A stretch of DNA of 64,000 nucleotides, taken from NCBI RefSeq assembly GCF_001458175.1, contig NZ_CYPW01000006.1, positions 509,337-573,336 of the forward strand. The letters are read 5' to 3'. Shown in pieces: positions 1 to 7,295 of the stretch. Under the pieces are notes generated by a model. It had not been told where the DNA came from. It searched no databases and saw only the letters and a program-made list of their open reading frames with translations. How positions within the stretch are numbered: the stretch's first letter is position 1; every line of letters begins with the position of its first letter. Source of the DNA: Shimia marina. Lineage in GTDB: Bacteria > Pseudomonadota > Alphaproteobacteria > Rhodobacterales > Rhodobacteraceae. Both the position numbers and the translations under genes were made by a program.

Positions 1-626
1 TAGCCGAACTGTCCGGACCCCTTCGGATCTCTGCCGCCGGCCCTTTTGCCGAACGCGAGGTCGCTCCCGTTCTACTGGACTTTGTTGAACAGCATCCCCG
101 GATCACACTGGATATGGATTTCAACAATCGCAACGTGGATCTGGTGGCAGACGGCTATGATTTTGCTCTGCGCTACGGCGTGCTCACCAGCAGCAGCCTA
201 ATCGCCCGCAAACTGGTGAACCACCGCCTCGCCTGCGCCGCATCTCCCGCATATCTGAAGCGCCATGGCACCCCAAAAACGCCACAGGATCTGAGACAGC
301 ACTCCTGTCTGGTCACCAGCAATGACACCTGGCTGTTTCAGGATCCCGACACCAAAGCCACCCTGCCGGTCAAAGTTTCCGGACGCCTGCGCACAAATGA
401 CATCCCTATGCTGCAAGAAGCGGTCCGGCGCGGTTTCGGCATTGCCTACTCACCCATTGGAAATTTGCAGGGGTTGATTGATGCCGGCGAGGCCGAGCTT
501 ATCCTGCACCCCTACGAAGATCACAGCCGCTCTCATTGGATTGTCTATGCCGACCGCCACCTGATGCCCCGCCACGTCCGCGCCGCGATTGACCATCTGC
601 TCACGGTTTTTGCAACACAAAGATGA
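1..626 (+). CDS. LysR-family transcriptional regulator, C-terminal part (truncated by window edge)
   Basis: The reading frame is open from base 3 and has no start in the window, so only the effector-binding half is present (about 207 residues). It opens with the linker GPLRISAAGPFAE, typical of the junction between the helix-turn-helix and the LysR substrate-binding domain, and continues with DLVADGYDFALRYG and ASPAYLKRHGTP, both hallmarks of this domain in LysR proteins. The missing part should be the N-terminal winged helix-turn-helix. The ligand and targets cannot be read from the sequence. It converges on regA and ends at a short hairpin. Confidence 0.9.
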   Translation, partial: AELSGPLRISAAGPFAEREVAPVLLDFVEQHPRITLDMDFNNRNVDLVADGYDFALRYGVLTSSSLIARKLVNHRLACAASPAYLKRHGTPKTPQDLRQHSCLVTSNDTWLFQDPDTKATLPVKVSGRLRTNDIPMLQEAVRRGFGIAYSPIGNLQGLIDAGEAELILHPYEDHSRSHWIVYADRHLMPRHVRAAIDHLLTVFATQR

Positions 627-644
627 CAGCCCTCATAGGGCTGT
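626..644 (+). terminator. Short hairpin after the LysR gene
   Basis: An 8-bp perfect stem (ACAGCCCT / AGGGCTGT) with a CAT loop begins on the last base of the LysR stop codon. There is no clear run of T after it, so termination efficiency is uncertain. It could act in both directions between the convergent LysR and regA genes. Confidence 0.4.
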
Positions 645-747
645 TGCGCAAAAGGTTAATGCAAACGGGCGAAAAACGGCACCTCCGCGAAACAGCCGCA
701 ATACCGACGGGATACAGACACGCCGTTTTGACCGTTTTCGGCAGAGC

Positions 748-1302
748 TTAACGCGGCGAACGCTTCGCCAGAATGCGCTGCAACGTCCGCCGGTGCATGT
801 TCAACCGACGCGCCGTTTCGCTGACATTGCGATCACAGAGTTCATAGACACGTTGAATATGTTCCCAGCGCACACGATCGGCGCTCATCGGGTTTTCAGG
901 TGGCGGCGGGAGTTCATCTCCTGAGCTCAGAAGCGCGTTCATCACATCCGTCGCATCTGCCGGTTTGCTCAGATAATCTGTCGCCCCGATCTTCACCGCA
1001 GCCACCGCAGTGGCAATTGCACCATACCCAGTCAGAACCACCACTCGGCTGTCTGCCCGCTTCTCGCGGAGCACTTCGACAACATCCAGACCGTTGCCAT
1101 CCCCCAGACGCAGATCGACAACCGCATAGGCAGGTGGGCGGGCTGTGGCAATGGCTTGACCGGCGACAACAGAACTCGCGGTTTCAACCTCAAAGCCCCG
1201 TTTTTCCATAGCTTTTGCAAGCTGTCTCAGAAACGGCTCATCATCATCAACCAAGAGAAGTGATTTATCCGGCCCAATCTCCGGCAGCGCGTTGTCCACC
1301 AT
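748..1302 (-). CDS. regA: Redox response regulator RegA (ActR/PrrA type)
   Basis: RegA-family DNA-binding response regulator, 184 residues, the usual family length. The receiver domain has the acidic pocket VDDDE (19-22) and phospho-acceptor Asp63 in VVDLRLGDGNGLD. A proline linker (PPPPEN) leads to a Fis-type helix-turn-helix ending NVSETARRLNMHRRTLQRILAKR. In Rhodobacteraceae RegA controls photosynthesis, respiration, nitrogen and carbon genes in response to redox through RegB. The start chosen is the ATG giving MVDNAL; an ATG five codons upstream (1317) is a close alternative with a GGA element before it. It lies downstream of senC on the same strand, and regB is divergent, the standard Reg arrangement. 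Confidence 0.95.
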   Translation of the reverse strand: MVDNALPEIGPDKSLLLVDDDEPFLRQLAKAMEKRGFEVETASSVVAGQAIATARPPAYAVVDLRLGDGNGLDVVEVLREKRADSRVVVLTGYGAIATAVAAVKIGATDYLSKPADATDVMNALLSSGDELPPPPENPMSADRVRWEHIQRVYELCDRNVSETARRLNMHRRTLQRILAKRSPR

Positions 1303-1372
1303 ATGCGTGTGTCCCATGCCAATTTTCCAAGTATTAGCGGCACAGCCTATCGGGGTCAAACCATCACCGCCC

Positions 1373-2014
1373 TTACATGTTTTCTACGAAGCAACCGACC
1401 CTTTGGGCCATATCTTCTGCAGAAATGTCACGACGGAAGTACTCTACAAACCCGTGCTCCGGCAAAGTGAGGTAGGTAAAGGTGGAATGATCCACGAGGT
1501 AATAGTCCTCATCCCCATCTTCCGGTGCCTGCTTCTTGTAGTAGGTGCGATAGGCCTGACTGGCCGCTTTGATCTGTTCCGCAGAACCTGACAGACCAAT
1601 CATGCGCGGGTGCAGGTAGTCCGTAAATTCCTTCATTACTTCCGGCGTGTCACGCTCAGGGTCGATTGTGATGAAGACTGGCGTCACCAGATCCCCTTTT
1701 CCTTCAAGGATCTCAACAGCTTCGGCATTTCGCGTCGCATCCAGAGGGCACACGTCCGGACAGTAAGTATATCCAAAATAGATCAAAGATGGCTCCGTCA
1801 GCACATCTTTATCCGTCACCGTCTGACCATCCTCATGCACCAGTTCAAACGCGCCCCCAATAGCGCTGGTGCCTCCGGCGACCTGACTGGTGCGACATTG
1901 CGCAAACTGATCACCGCCGCCCGTTTCACGTCCCACAAACCACATGGCCGCAAGAGCCAAAACCGCTACGAAGGCAGCCACTGCTGCAACCATACGAACC
2001 ATGTCGGACCTCAT
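1373..2014 (-). CDS. senC: SCO1/SenC/PrrC family copper-binding thioredoxin-like protein
   Basis: SCO-family protein, 213 residues: one N-terminal membrane anchor (about residues 7-27), then a periplasmic thioredoxin fold with the copper ligands CPDVC (Cys85, Cys89) and His176 in LVDHSTFTYL. Members deliver copper to the CuA or CuB site of cytochrome oxidase, and in Rhodobacter PrrC links oxidase activity to RegB. It lies between regA and regB, upstream of regA on the same strand, so the two are probably cotranscribed. The shared upstream region with regB (2015-2085) should carry divergent promoters. Confidence 0.93.
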   Translation of the reverse strand: MRSDMVRMVAAVAAFVAVLALAAMWFVGRETGGGDQFAQCRTSQVAGGTSAIGGAFELVHEDGQTVTDKDVLTEPSLIYFGYTYCPDVCPLDATRNAEAVEILEGKGDLVTPVFITIDPERDTPEVMKEFTDYLHPRMIGLSGSAEQIKAASQAYRTYYKKQAPEDGDEDYYLVDHSTFTYLTLPEHGFVEYFRRDISAEDMAQRVGCFVENM

Positions 2015-2085
2015 CTGTCATATTGCGAGATATCGTTCAGAGACGTATCAACTGAGGGCGAGGGTGCAAGCGGAAAGGCCTGAAA

Positions 2086-3471
2086 ATGACGGATTTGTCA
2101 GACGCGCTGATGTTCTCAAATCGTAGAAGCAACTGGATTCGCCTGCGTACATTCATCATGCTGCGCTGGATCGCCATTGCCGGGCAAATTGTCGCGCTGC
2201 TGGTCGCGCAGTTCGGTTTCCACCTGCAGTTGGAATACGGGCTTTGCTATCTTGTTGTTGGTGTGTCCGTTATTGGCAACCTCATCGCAGTTTTTGTGTT
2301 TCCCGAAAACAAGCTTCTGACAGAGTCTGAAAACCGCTTCATGCTCTTGTTTGATGTGCTGCAACTCTGCGCACTTCTGTTTTTGACAGGAGGGTTGAAC
2401 AATCCGTTTTCCTTCCTTGTCGTTGCGCCTGTCACCATCGCCGCCTCTGCACTCTCTATCCGTTCTGCTGTTACCTTGGCGGGCCTGACCGTGATGTTGA
2501 TGACCATTCTGCTGGAATTTCATATTCCATTGCGCACCAGCAGCTTAGACCTGCTTCAGGTGCCAATGGTCTTCTTATTCGGCAATTGGGCCGCCATCGT
2601 CATCGCGATCTTCTTCTCCTCATTCTACTCACGCCAGGTGGTGTCCGAAATGTCCTCTATGGCCGAAGCGCTTGCCGCCACGCAGATGGCTTTGGCCCGC
2701 GAACAGAAGCTCACCGATCTGGGCGGTGTGGTGGCCGCGGCCGCACATGAGTTGGGCACCCCCCTGGCCACCATCAAACTGACCAGCGCAGAGCTGATGG
2801 AAGAGCTCGATGACCGCCCGGAGTTGCGCGAGGATGCCGCCCTGATCCGCCAACAGGCAGATCGATGCCGAGACATCCTGCGATCCATGGGCCGCGCAGG
2901 CAAAGATGACCTTCATCTACGCAAAGCGCCCCTCTCTACAGTGATCGAAGAAGCGGCAGAGCCGCATATTGGCCGCGGCAAAGACATTATCTTTGACCAT
3001 TTTGACCTACTCGATGGGCCAGAAATACTTCGAAGACCCGAAATAATTCATGGACTGCGGAATCTTATTCAAAATGCCGTAGATTTTTCGAAGTCAACGG
3101 TCTGGGTGGAAACCGAATGGTCAGATGAGTCGATCTATCTGCGCATTATGGACGACGGCCCTGGATATCCGACACATCTCATTGGCCGAATTGGCGACCC
3201 CTTCATGCGCTATCGCAAGAGCGAAAGAGATCGCAAACGTCGTCCCGGCTACGAAGGCATGGGCCTGGGTCTCTTCATCGCCAAGACACTCTTGGAGCGT
3301 TCCGGCGCAGAAGTCAGCTTTGCAAATGGAGTCAACAACTTAGGAGAAGACTTAAGTGACCCCAAACAACGTGGTGCGGTCGTGGAGGTGATCTGGCCAA
3401 GACAGAAAATCGATGCGAAATTCAACCTCGAGGCGCTCGGCTCTGGCGAGAACCCGTTGCACACCACTTAA
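2086..3471 (+). CDS. regB: Redox sensor histidine kinase RegB (PrrB/ActS type)
   Basis: Global redox sensor kinase, 461 residues. The N-terminal half has about six membrane helices and the quinone-binding motif GGLNNPF at 102-108. The H-box AAAAHELGTPLATIK places the phosphorylated histidine at His221, and the redox-active cysteine expected from R. capsulatus RegB is present at Cys261 (QQADRCRDIL). The ATPase domain follows (LIQNAV, DDGPGY, EGMGLGLFIAKTLLERSGA). By family knowledge it phosphorylates RegA under reducing conditions and is inhibited by oxidised ubiquinone. It is divergent from senC-regA. All key residues are intact, so it is probably functional. Confidence 0.95.
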   Translation: MTDLSDALMFSNRRSNWIRLRTFIMLRWIAIAGQIVALLVAQFGFHLQLEYGLCYLVVGVSVIGNLIAVFVFPENKLLTESENRFMLLFDVLQLCALLFLTGGLNNPFSFLVVAPVTIAASALSIRSAVTLAGLTVMLMTILLEFHIPLRTSSLDLLQVPMVFLFGNWAAIVIAIFFSSFYSRQVVSEMSSMAEALAATQMALAREQKLTDLGGVVAAAAHELGTPLATIKLTSAELMEELDDRPELREDAALIRQQADRCRDILRSMGRAGKDDLHLRKAPLSTVIEEAAEPHIGRGKDIIFDHFDLLDGPEILRRPEIIHGLRNLIQNAVDFSKSTVWVETEWSDESIYLRIMDDGPGYPTHLIGRIGDPFMRYRKSERDRKRRPGYEGMGLGLFIAKTLLERSGAEVSFANGVNNLGEDLSDPKQRGAVVEVIWPRQKIDAKFNLEALGSGENPLHTT

Positions 3472-3575
3472 CCGAAAAGCGCAATATCATTGCAAATTAA
3501 ATAAAATTATTCCATATAATGATCTGAGAAATTCTGAAGAACTTAATACCGTTTATTACGCATTTGGGGTCTTCC

Positions 3576-5081
3576 ATGGTGTTTTATTTCACCCAGCTTT
3601 TGTTTTTATTTGTTTTAGCGGGCTTGGCATTTGCAACCATTTGGCACGTTTTTTTTATTTCTAATCGCATGCCTAACGCGTCACAAAGACCGTCTGCGAC
3701 CCAAGGCCACGCACGGTTTCTCTTTCGTGCGGGTGAATTGATCGATGCCAATGCTACAGCGTTAAAAATATGCGCAGAGTTCCCTTCACCTGCTTTTGAC
3801 TGGTCAGACCTCAATCAGTATCTCTCTGCCCGCTTTCCTGAATTTCCACGCGCGCAGGGCAGCCTGCACCCGCGGGATGTGACCATATTGCAATCACAAG
3901 ATCCCAGCGATGCCAGTACACTCACTCTGGATCAGTGGGACGATGTCGCTCGCGTGACGCTCAAGCAGGATGACACGCTTGATGCCACAAGACGCACGGC
4001 AATCCTGCAAGCCATGTTTCAGGCGCCAAATCCAGTCTGGAAATCTGATGCCGATGGCATGGCCGTCTGGCGTAATGCTGCTTACAAGGATCTCGTCGCA
4101 CATCTTGGCTACTCCCCAAAGTTGCGCCGCTTGTTTGACGTGACCAATCTGCTTCCGGGTGACCCACCAAAGCGATTGTGCGTATCTAATCAAAACGGAA
4201 CCAAAGACAGCTGGTTCGATGTGACTGCGGTGCAGGCCGGATCAAATGTGATGTACTACGCCACAGAGGCAGATGCTCTGGTGTCTGCCTTGGATGCACA
4301 ACGCAGTTTTGTGCGTGTCCTCTCCAAAACTTTTGCACATCTGGCCATTGGGCTGGCCATTTTTGATCGCGATCGACAACTGATACTCTTCAACCCAGCC
4401 CTCTCAAAAATGACCGACATCGGGGCTGATTTTCTTTCAAATCACTGCGACCTTTACACGTTTTTTGACCAATTGCGCGAGCGTCACATCATGCCTGCGT
4501 CGATCTCACAAACCAATTGGCGTACTCAGATCAACACTGTGATCACAGCTTCCCAAGAAGGGCGGTATTGCGAGACTTGGACCCTTCCCTCCGGAGCAAC
4601 CTATCGCATCACGGGCCGCCCCCACCCTGATGGCTCATTGGCTTTCCTATTTGAAGACATCACCTCCGAAATCAAACTCACCCGCAAATTCAGAACTGAA
4701 ATTGAAAACTGCCACAATGTTATCGACACGATCGAAAGCGCTCTGGCGCTCTTTGCCAACAGCGGCCAATTGACCCTGTGTAATCAAGCCTATCGACAGC
4801 TTTGGAAGTCAGATCCAGACAGCAGCTTTGCAGACTATACGCTGCATGATGCCATCGGCCATTGGCAGGAGGACTGCATGCCAAGTTCCATCTGGTCCGA
4901 GCTGTCACAACATGTATTCGCAACCGTTGACAGAAAACGCTGGGAAGCTGTGATCACACTGAAATCGCGCGCCGTTCTTAAGGTAAAGGTCATTCCAATC
5001 ACGGGCGGGTTGACCGTGGTATCTTTTGACAAGGCGCCTTCCAGCTCGAATATGCAAAACACATCCCACCTGACCCTTTAA
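3576..5081 (+). CDS. Membrane-anchored PAS-repeat protein without kinase domain
   Basis: About 501 residues. One N-terminal membrane helix (roughly 4-27) is followed by what look like three PAS-type segments: near APNPVWKSDADGMAVWRNAAY, near FAHLAIGLAIFDRDRQLILFNPAL, and near IESALALFANSGQLTLCNQAYRQLW. The last two resemble the PAS_7 type often attached to alphaproteobacterial sensor kinases, but no histidine-kinase, GGDEF or other output domain follows. The ATG at 3576 is preferred over an in-frame TTG at 3564 because GGGG lies 8 bases before it. Upstream DNA (3472-3575) is AT-rich. The position between regB and tsaE suggests a sensing or scaffold role, but the ligand and partner are unknown. 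Confidence 0.75.
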   Translation: MVFYFTQLLFLFVLAGLAFATIWHVFFISNRMPNASQRPSATQGHARFLFRAGELIDANATALKICAEFPSPAFDWSDLNQYLSARFPEFPRAQGSLHPRDVTILQSQDPSDASTLTLDQWDDVARVTLKQDDTLDATRRTAILQAMFQAPNPVWKSDADGMAVWRNAAYKDLVAHLGYSPKLRRLFDVTNLLPGDPPKRLCVSNQNGTKDSWFDVTAVQAGSNVMYYATEADALVSALDAQRSFVRVLSKTFAHLAIGLAIFDRDRQLILFNPALSKMTDIGADFLSNHCDLYTFFDQLRERHIMPASISQTNWRTQINTVITASQEGRYCETWTLPSGATYRITGRPHPDGSLAFLFEDITSEIKLTRKFRTEIENCHNVIDTIESALALFANSGQLTLCNQAYRQLWKSDPDSSFADYTLHDAIGHWQEDCMPSSIWSELSQHVFATVDRKRWEAVITLKSRAVLKVKVIPITGGLTVVSFDKAPSSSNMQNTSHLTL

Positions 5082-5131
5082 TACGCGCGATCCAGCTTGC
5101 GGCGGGGCGCGCTGATTTCTACTGTGGCGCC

Positions 5132-5605
5132 ATGACCACGCTTCACTTTTCCCGCGACCTCACTTCTCCTGAAGACACTGCCGATCTTGCGCGCAAAATT
5201 GGTGCCGTGCTCAAGGCGGGTGATGTGATTACATTGGAAGGCCCGATTGGCGCAGGCAAAACCCATTTTGCGCGCAGCCTGATCCAATCTCTGCTGATTA
5301 TGCCCGAAGATGTCCCGTCGCCAACCTTCACGCTCGTCCAAGTCTATGACGGACAGGATTGCGAAATCTGGCATGCCGATCTCTACCGGCTTAACGCCCC
5401 TGACGAGGTTGTTGAACTTGGCCTCACTGACGCCTTTGAAGACGCTATATGCCTTGTTGAATGGCCAGATCGCCTTGCCGACCTCTCCCCACAGAACGCC
5501 CTGGCACTCTCTCTCTCCCTCCAAGAGGCAGAAAACGCGCGCGCTGCAACGTTCACGGCCACCGATGAACGCTGGGCCGACCTGTTTGAAAGCCTCGCCA
5601 CATGA
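5132..5605 (+). CDS. tsaE: tRNA threonylcarbamoyladenosine biosynthesis ATPase TsaE
   Basis: Small P-loop ATPase, 157 residues, normal for the family. Walker A is GPIGAGKT at 37-44, followed by the family motifs PSPTFTLVQVY, HADLYRL and VEWPDRL. TsaE works with TsaB and TsaD to make t6A37 on ANN-decoding tRNAs in the cytoplasm. It begins an overlapping + strand run: its stop overlaps the ATG of the sugar kinase by 4 nt (ATGA). Confidence 0.95.
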   Translation: MTTLHFSRDLTSPEDTADLARKIGAVLKAGDVITLEGPIGAGKTHFARSLIQSLLIMPEDVPSPTFTLVQVYDGQDCEIWHADLYRLNAPDEVVELGLTDAFEDAICLVEWPDRLADLSPQNALALSLSLQEAENARAATFTATDERWADLFESLAT

Positions 5606-6627
5606 CCACCCGACGCAGCGAAACACTTGACGCTTTTCTGGTAACGCTTGGTTGGTCAGATGCTCGGCGCACCCCCTTGGCAGGGGATGCCTCCAGCCGC
5701 CGCTACGAACGGCTAAAGCGCCCAAATGGCGACAAAGCCATTCTCATGGATGCGCCCCCAAATGAAAATGGCAGCGTCCAGCCCTTTGTGCAGATTGCCG
5801 AACATCTTATCACCCAACATCTTTCGGCTCCGCGCATCCTCGGGCAGGACATCGCCAATGGCATGCTGCTGATTGAAGATCTGGGCGACGCGCTTTTTGC
5901 ACGCGAAATGATGCGCGCGCCTGATCAGGAAGCCCCCCTTTACAAGGCAGCAACCGAAGCCTTAATCGCCCTACATAAAGCCCCGCTGCCACGTGATATG
6001 CAGATCATGGATGCCACCACATTGGCAGAGATGATCACCCCTGTTTTTGACTTCTATATTGCCGCCCACACACCTGTCTCACCGGCTTTGCAGGAACAGA
6101 TCAAACAGGCTTTCGAAAGCCTGTTCACAGCGCAGCTGCCACCGCCAGATGTTCTGATCTTGCGAGATTTTCACGCGGAAAACTTGCTGTGGTTGCCAGC
6201 GCGAGAGGGCGTCGCCCGCGTCGGGCTTCTGGATTTTCAGGATGCTCTGATCGGCCATCGCGCCTATGATCTCGTGTCTATGCTGCAAGACGCGCGCCGG
6301 GATGTCGCCCCATCCGTTGAGGCTGAAGTCAAAGCGCATTTCATCGCACTGCCAGATGCAACAGAAGATGACTTCAACACCGCTTATCATCTGCTTGGCG
6401 CTCAGCGGAACCTGCGCATTCTGGGCATCTTTGCCCGCCTGTGTATGCAGATGGGCAAAGCACAGTATGTCGATCTCATCCCACGTGTGCATGGCCATGT
6501 GCTGCACAATCTGCGCCACCCTGCCCTTGCGCCTGTCGCGCCTCTCCTCATTGAGATCCTGCCTGACCCAACTCCTGAATTTCTCAAAACATTGAAAGAC
6601 AAATGCGCCACACACCCGATGCCATAA
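5602..6627 (+). CDS. amgK: AmgK-like anomeric sugar kinase (aminoglycoside phosphotransferase fold)
   Basis: APH-fold phosphotransferase, 341 residues. The Brenner catalytic motif LRDFHAENLLWL and the metal-binding DFQDALIG are both present, and the N-terminal lobe has DASSRRYER in place of a glycine loop. In Pseudomonas and Caulobacter AmgK phosphorylates MurNAc/GlcNAc at the anomeric carbon, and MurU then makes the UDP-sugar, a peptidoglycan salvage route that bypasses the fosfomycin-sensitive step. The next gene here is a MurU-like nucleotidyltransferase overlapping by 25 nt, which supports this assignment. Substrate is inferred from family and context, not proven. Confidence 0.8.
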   Translation: MTTRRSETLDAFLVTLGWSDARRTPLAGDASSRRYERLKRPNGDKAILMDAPPNENGSVQPFVQIAEHLITQHLSAPRILGQDIANGMLLIEDLGDALFAREMMRAPDQEAPLYKAATEALIALHKAPLPRDMQIMDATTLAEMITPVFDFYIAAHTPVSPALQEQIKQAFESLFTAQLPPPDVLILRDFHAENLLWLPAREGVARVGLLDFQDALIGHRAYDLVSMLQDARRDVAPSVEAEVKAHFIALPDATEDDFNTAYHLLGAQRNLRILGIFARLCMQMGKAQYVDLIPRVHGHVLHNLRHPALAPVAPLLIEILPDPTPEFLKTLKDKCATHPMP

Positions 6628-7295
6628 TGCTCTTTGCCGCCGGTTTTGGCACACGCATGGGCGCACTGACACAGGCCTGTCCCAAGCCGCTATTGCCCGT
6701 GGCGGGGAAACCTCTGCTGGATCATACCTTGGCGCTGGCGCAAGCCATCACGCCACGTCAGATCGTGGTCAACGCGCACTATCACGCCAATCAGATCACC
6801 GCGCATCTTGCCAACACTCCGGTTTCGGTATCGCTTGAAACTCCTGAAATTCTGGAAACCGGCGGGGGCCTGCGACAGGCCTTGCCACTGTTAGGAGACG
6901 CCCCCGTCTTCACCAGCAACACCGATGCCATCTGGCGCGGCCCCAACCCCTTTGCGCTGCTGCAAGAGGCCTGGAAGCCGGACGAGATGGATGCGCTTCT
7001 ACTCTGCCTGCCACGTGCCAACGCGCTCGGCTACACGCGGGATGGGGATTTTCTGATGGATGCCGACGGTCGCCTCACCCGCGGCCCCGGTGTGGTCTAT
7101 TCTGGCATTCAGATCCTGAAGACAGAGGGGCTGCATGCGATTGCCGACACTGCCTTTTCCCTCAATCTGCTCTGGGATCAGATGCGCGAAACCAAGCGTC
7201 TCTTTGGCATAACTTATCCCGGCGAGTGGTGTGATGTCGGCACGCCAGAGGGCATTGCCTTGGCCGAAACCCTGCTGGAGTCCTCAGATGTTTAA
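6603..7295 (+). CDS. murU: MurU-like sugar-1-phosphate nucleotidyltransferase
   Basis: Nucleotidyltransferase of the NTP_transferase fold, 230 residues. The signature loop is MLFAAGFGTRMGALT with PKPLLPVAGKPLLDH after it, and the C-terminus has YPGEWCDVGTPEGI, typical of MurU/GlmU-N relatives. Expected reaction: MurNAc-1-phosphate + UTP to UDP-MurNAc, following AmgK. The chosen ATG lies inside the 3' end of amgK, so the two are probably translationally coupled. Its stop overlaps the addB start (ATGTTTAA). Confidence 0.82.
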   Translation: MRHTPDAIMLFAAGFGTRMGALTQACPKPLLPVAGKPLLDHTLALAQAITPRQIVVNAHYHANQITAHLANTPVSVSLETPEILETGGGLRQALPLLGDAPVFTSNTDAIWRGPNPFALLQEAWKPDEMDALLLCLPRANALGYTRDGDFLMDADGRLTRGPGVVYSGIQILKTEGLHAIADTAFSLNLLWDQMRETKRLFGITYPGEWCDVGTPEGIALAETLLESSDV

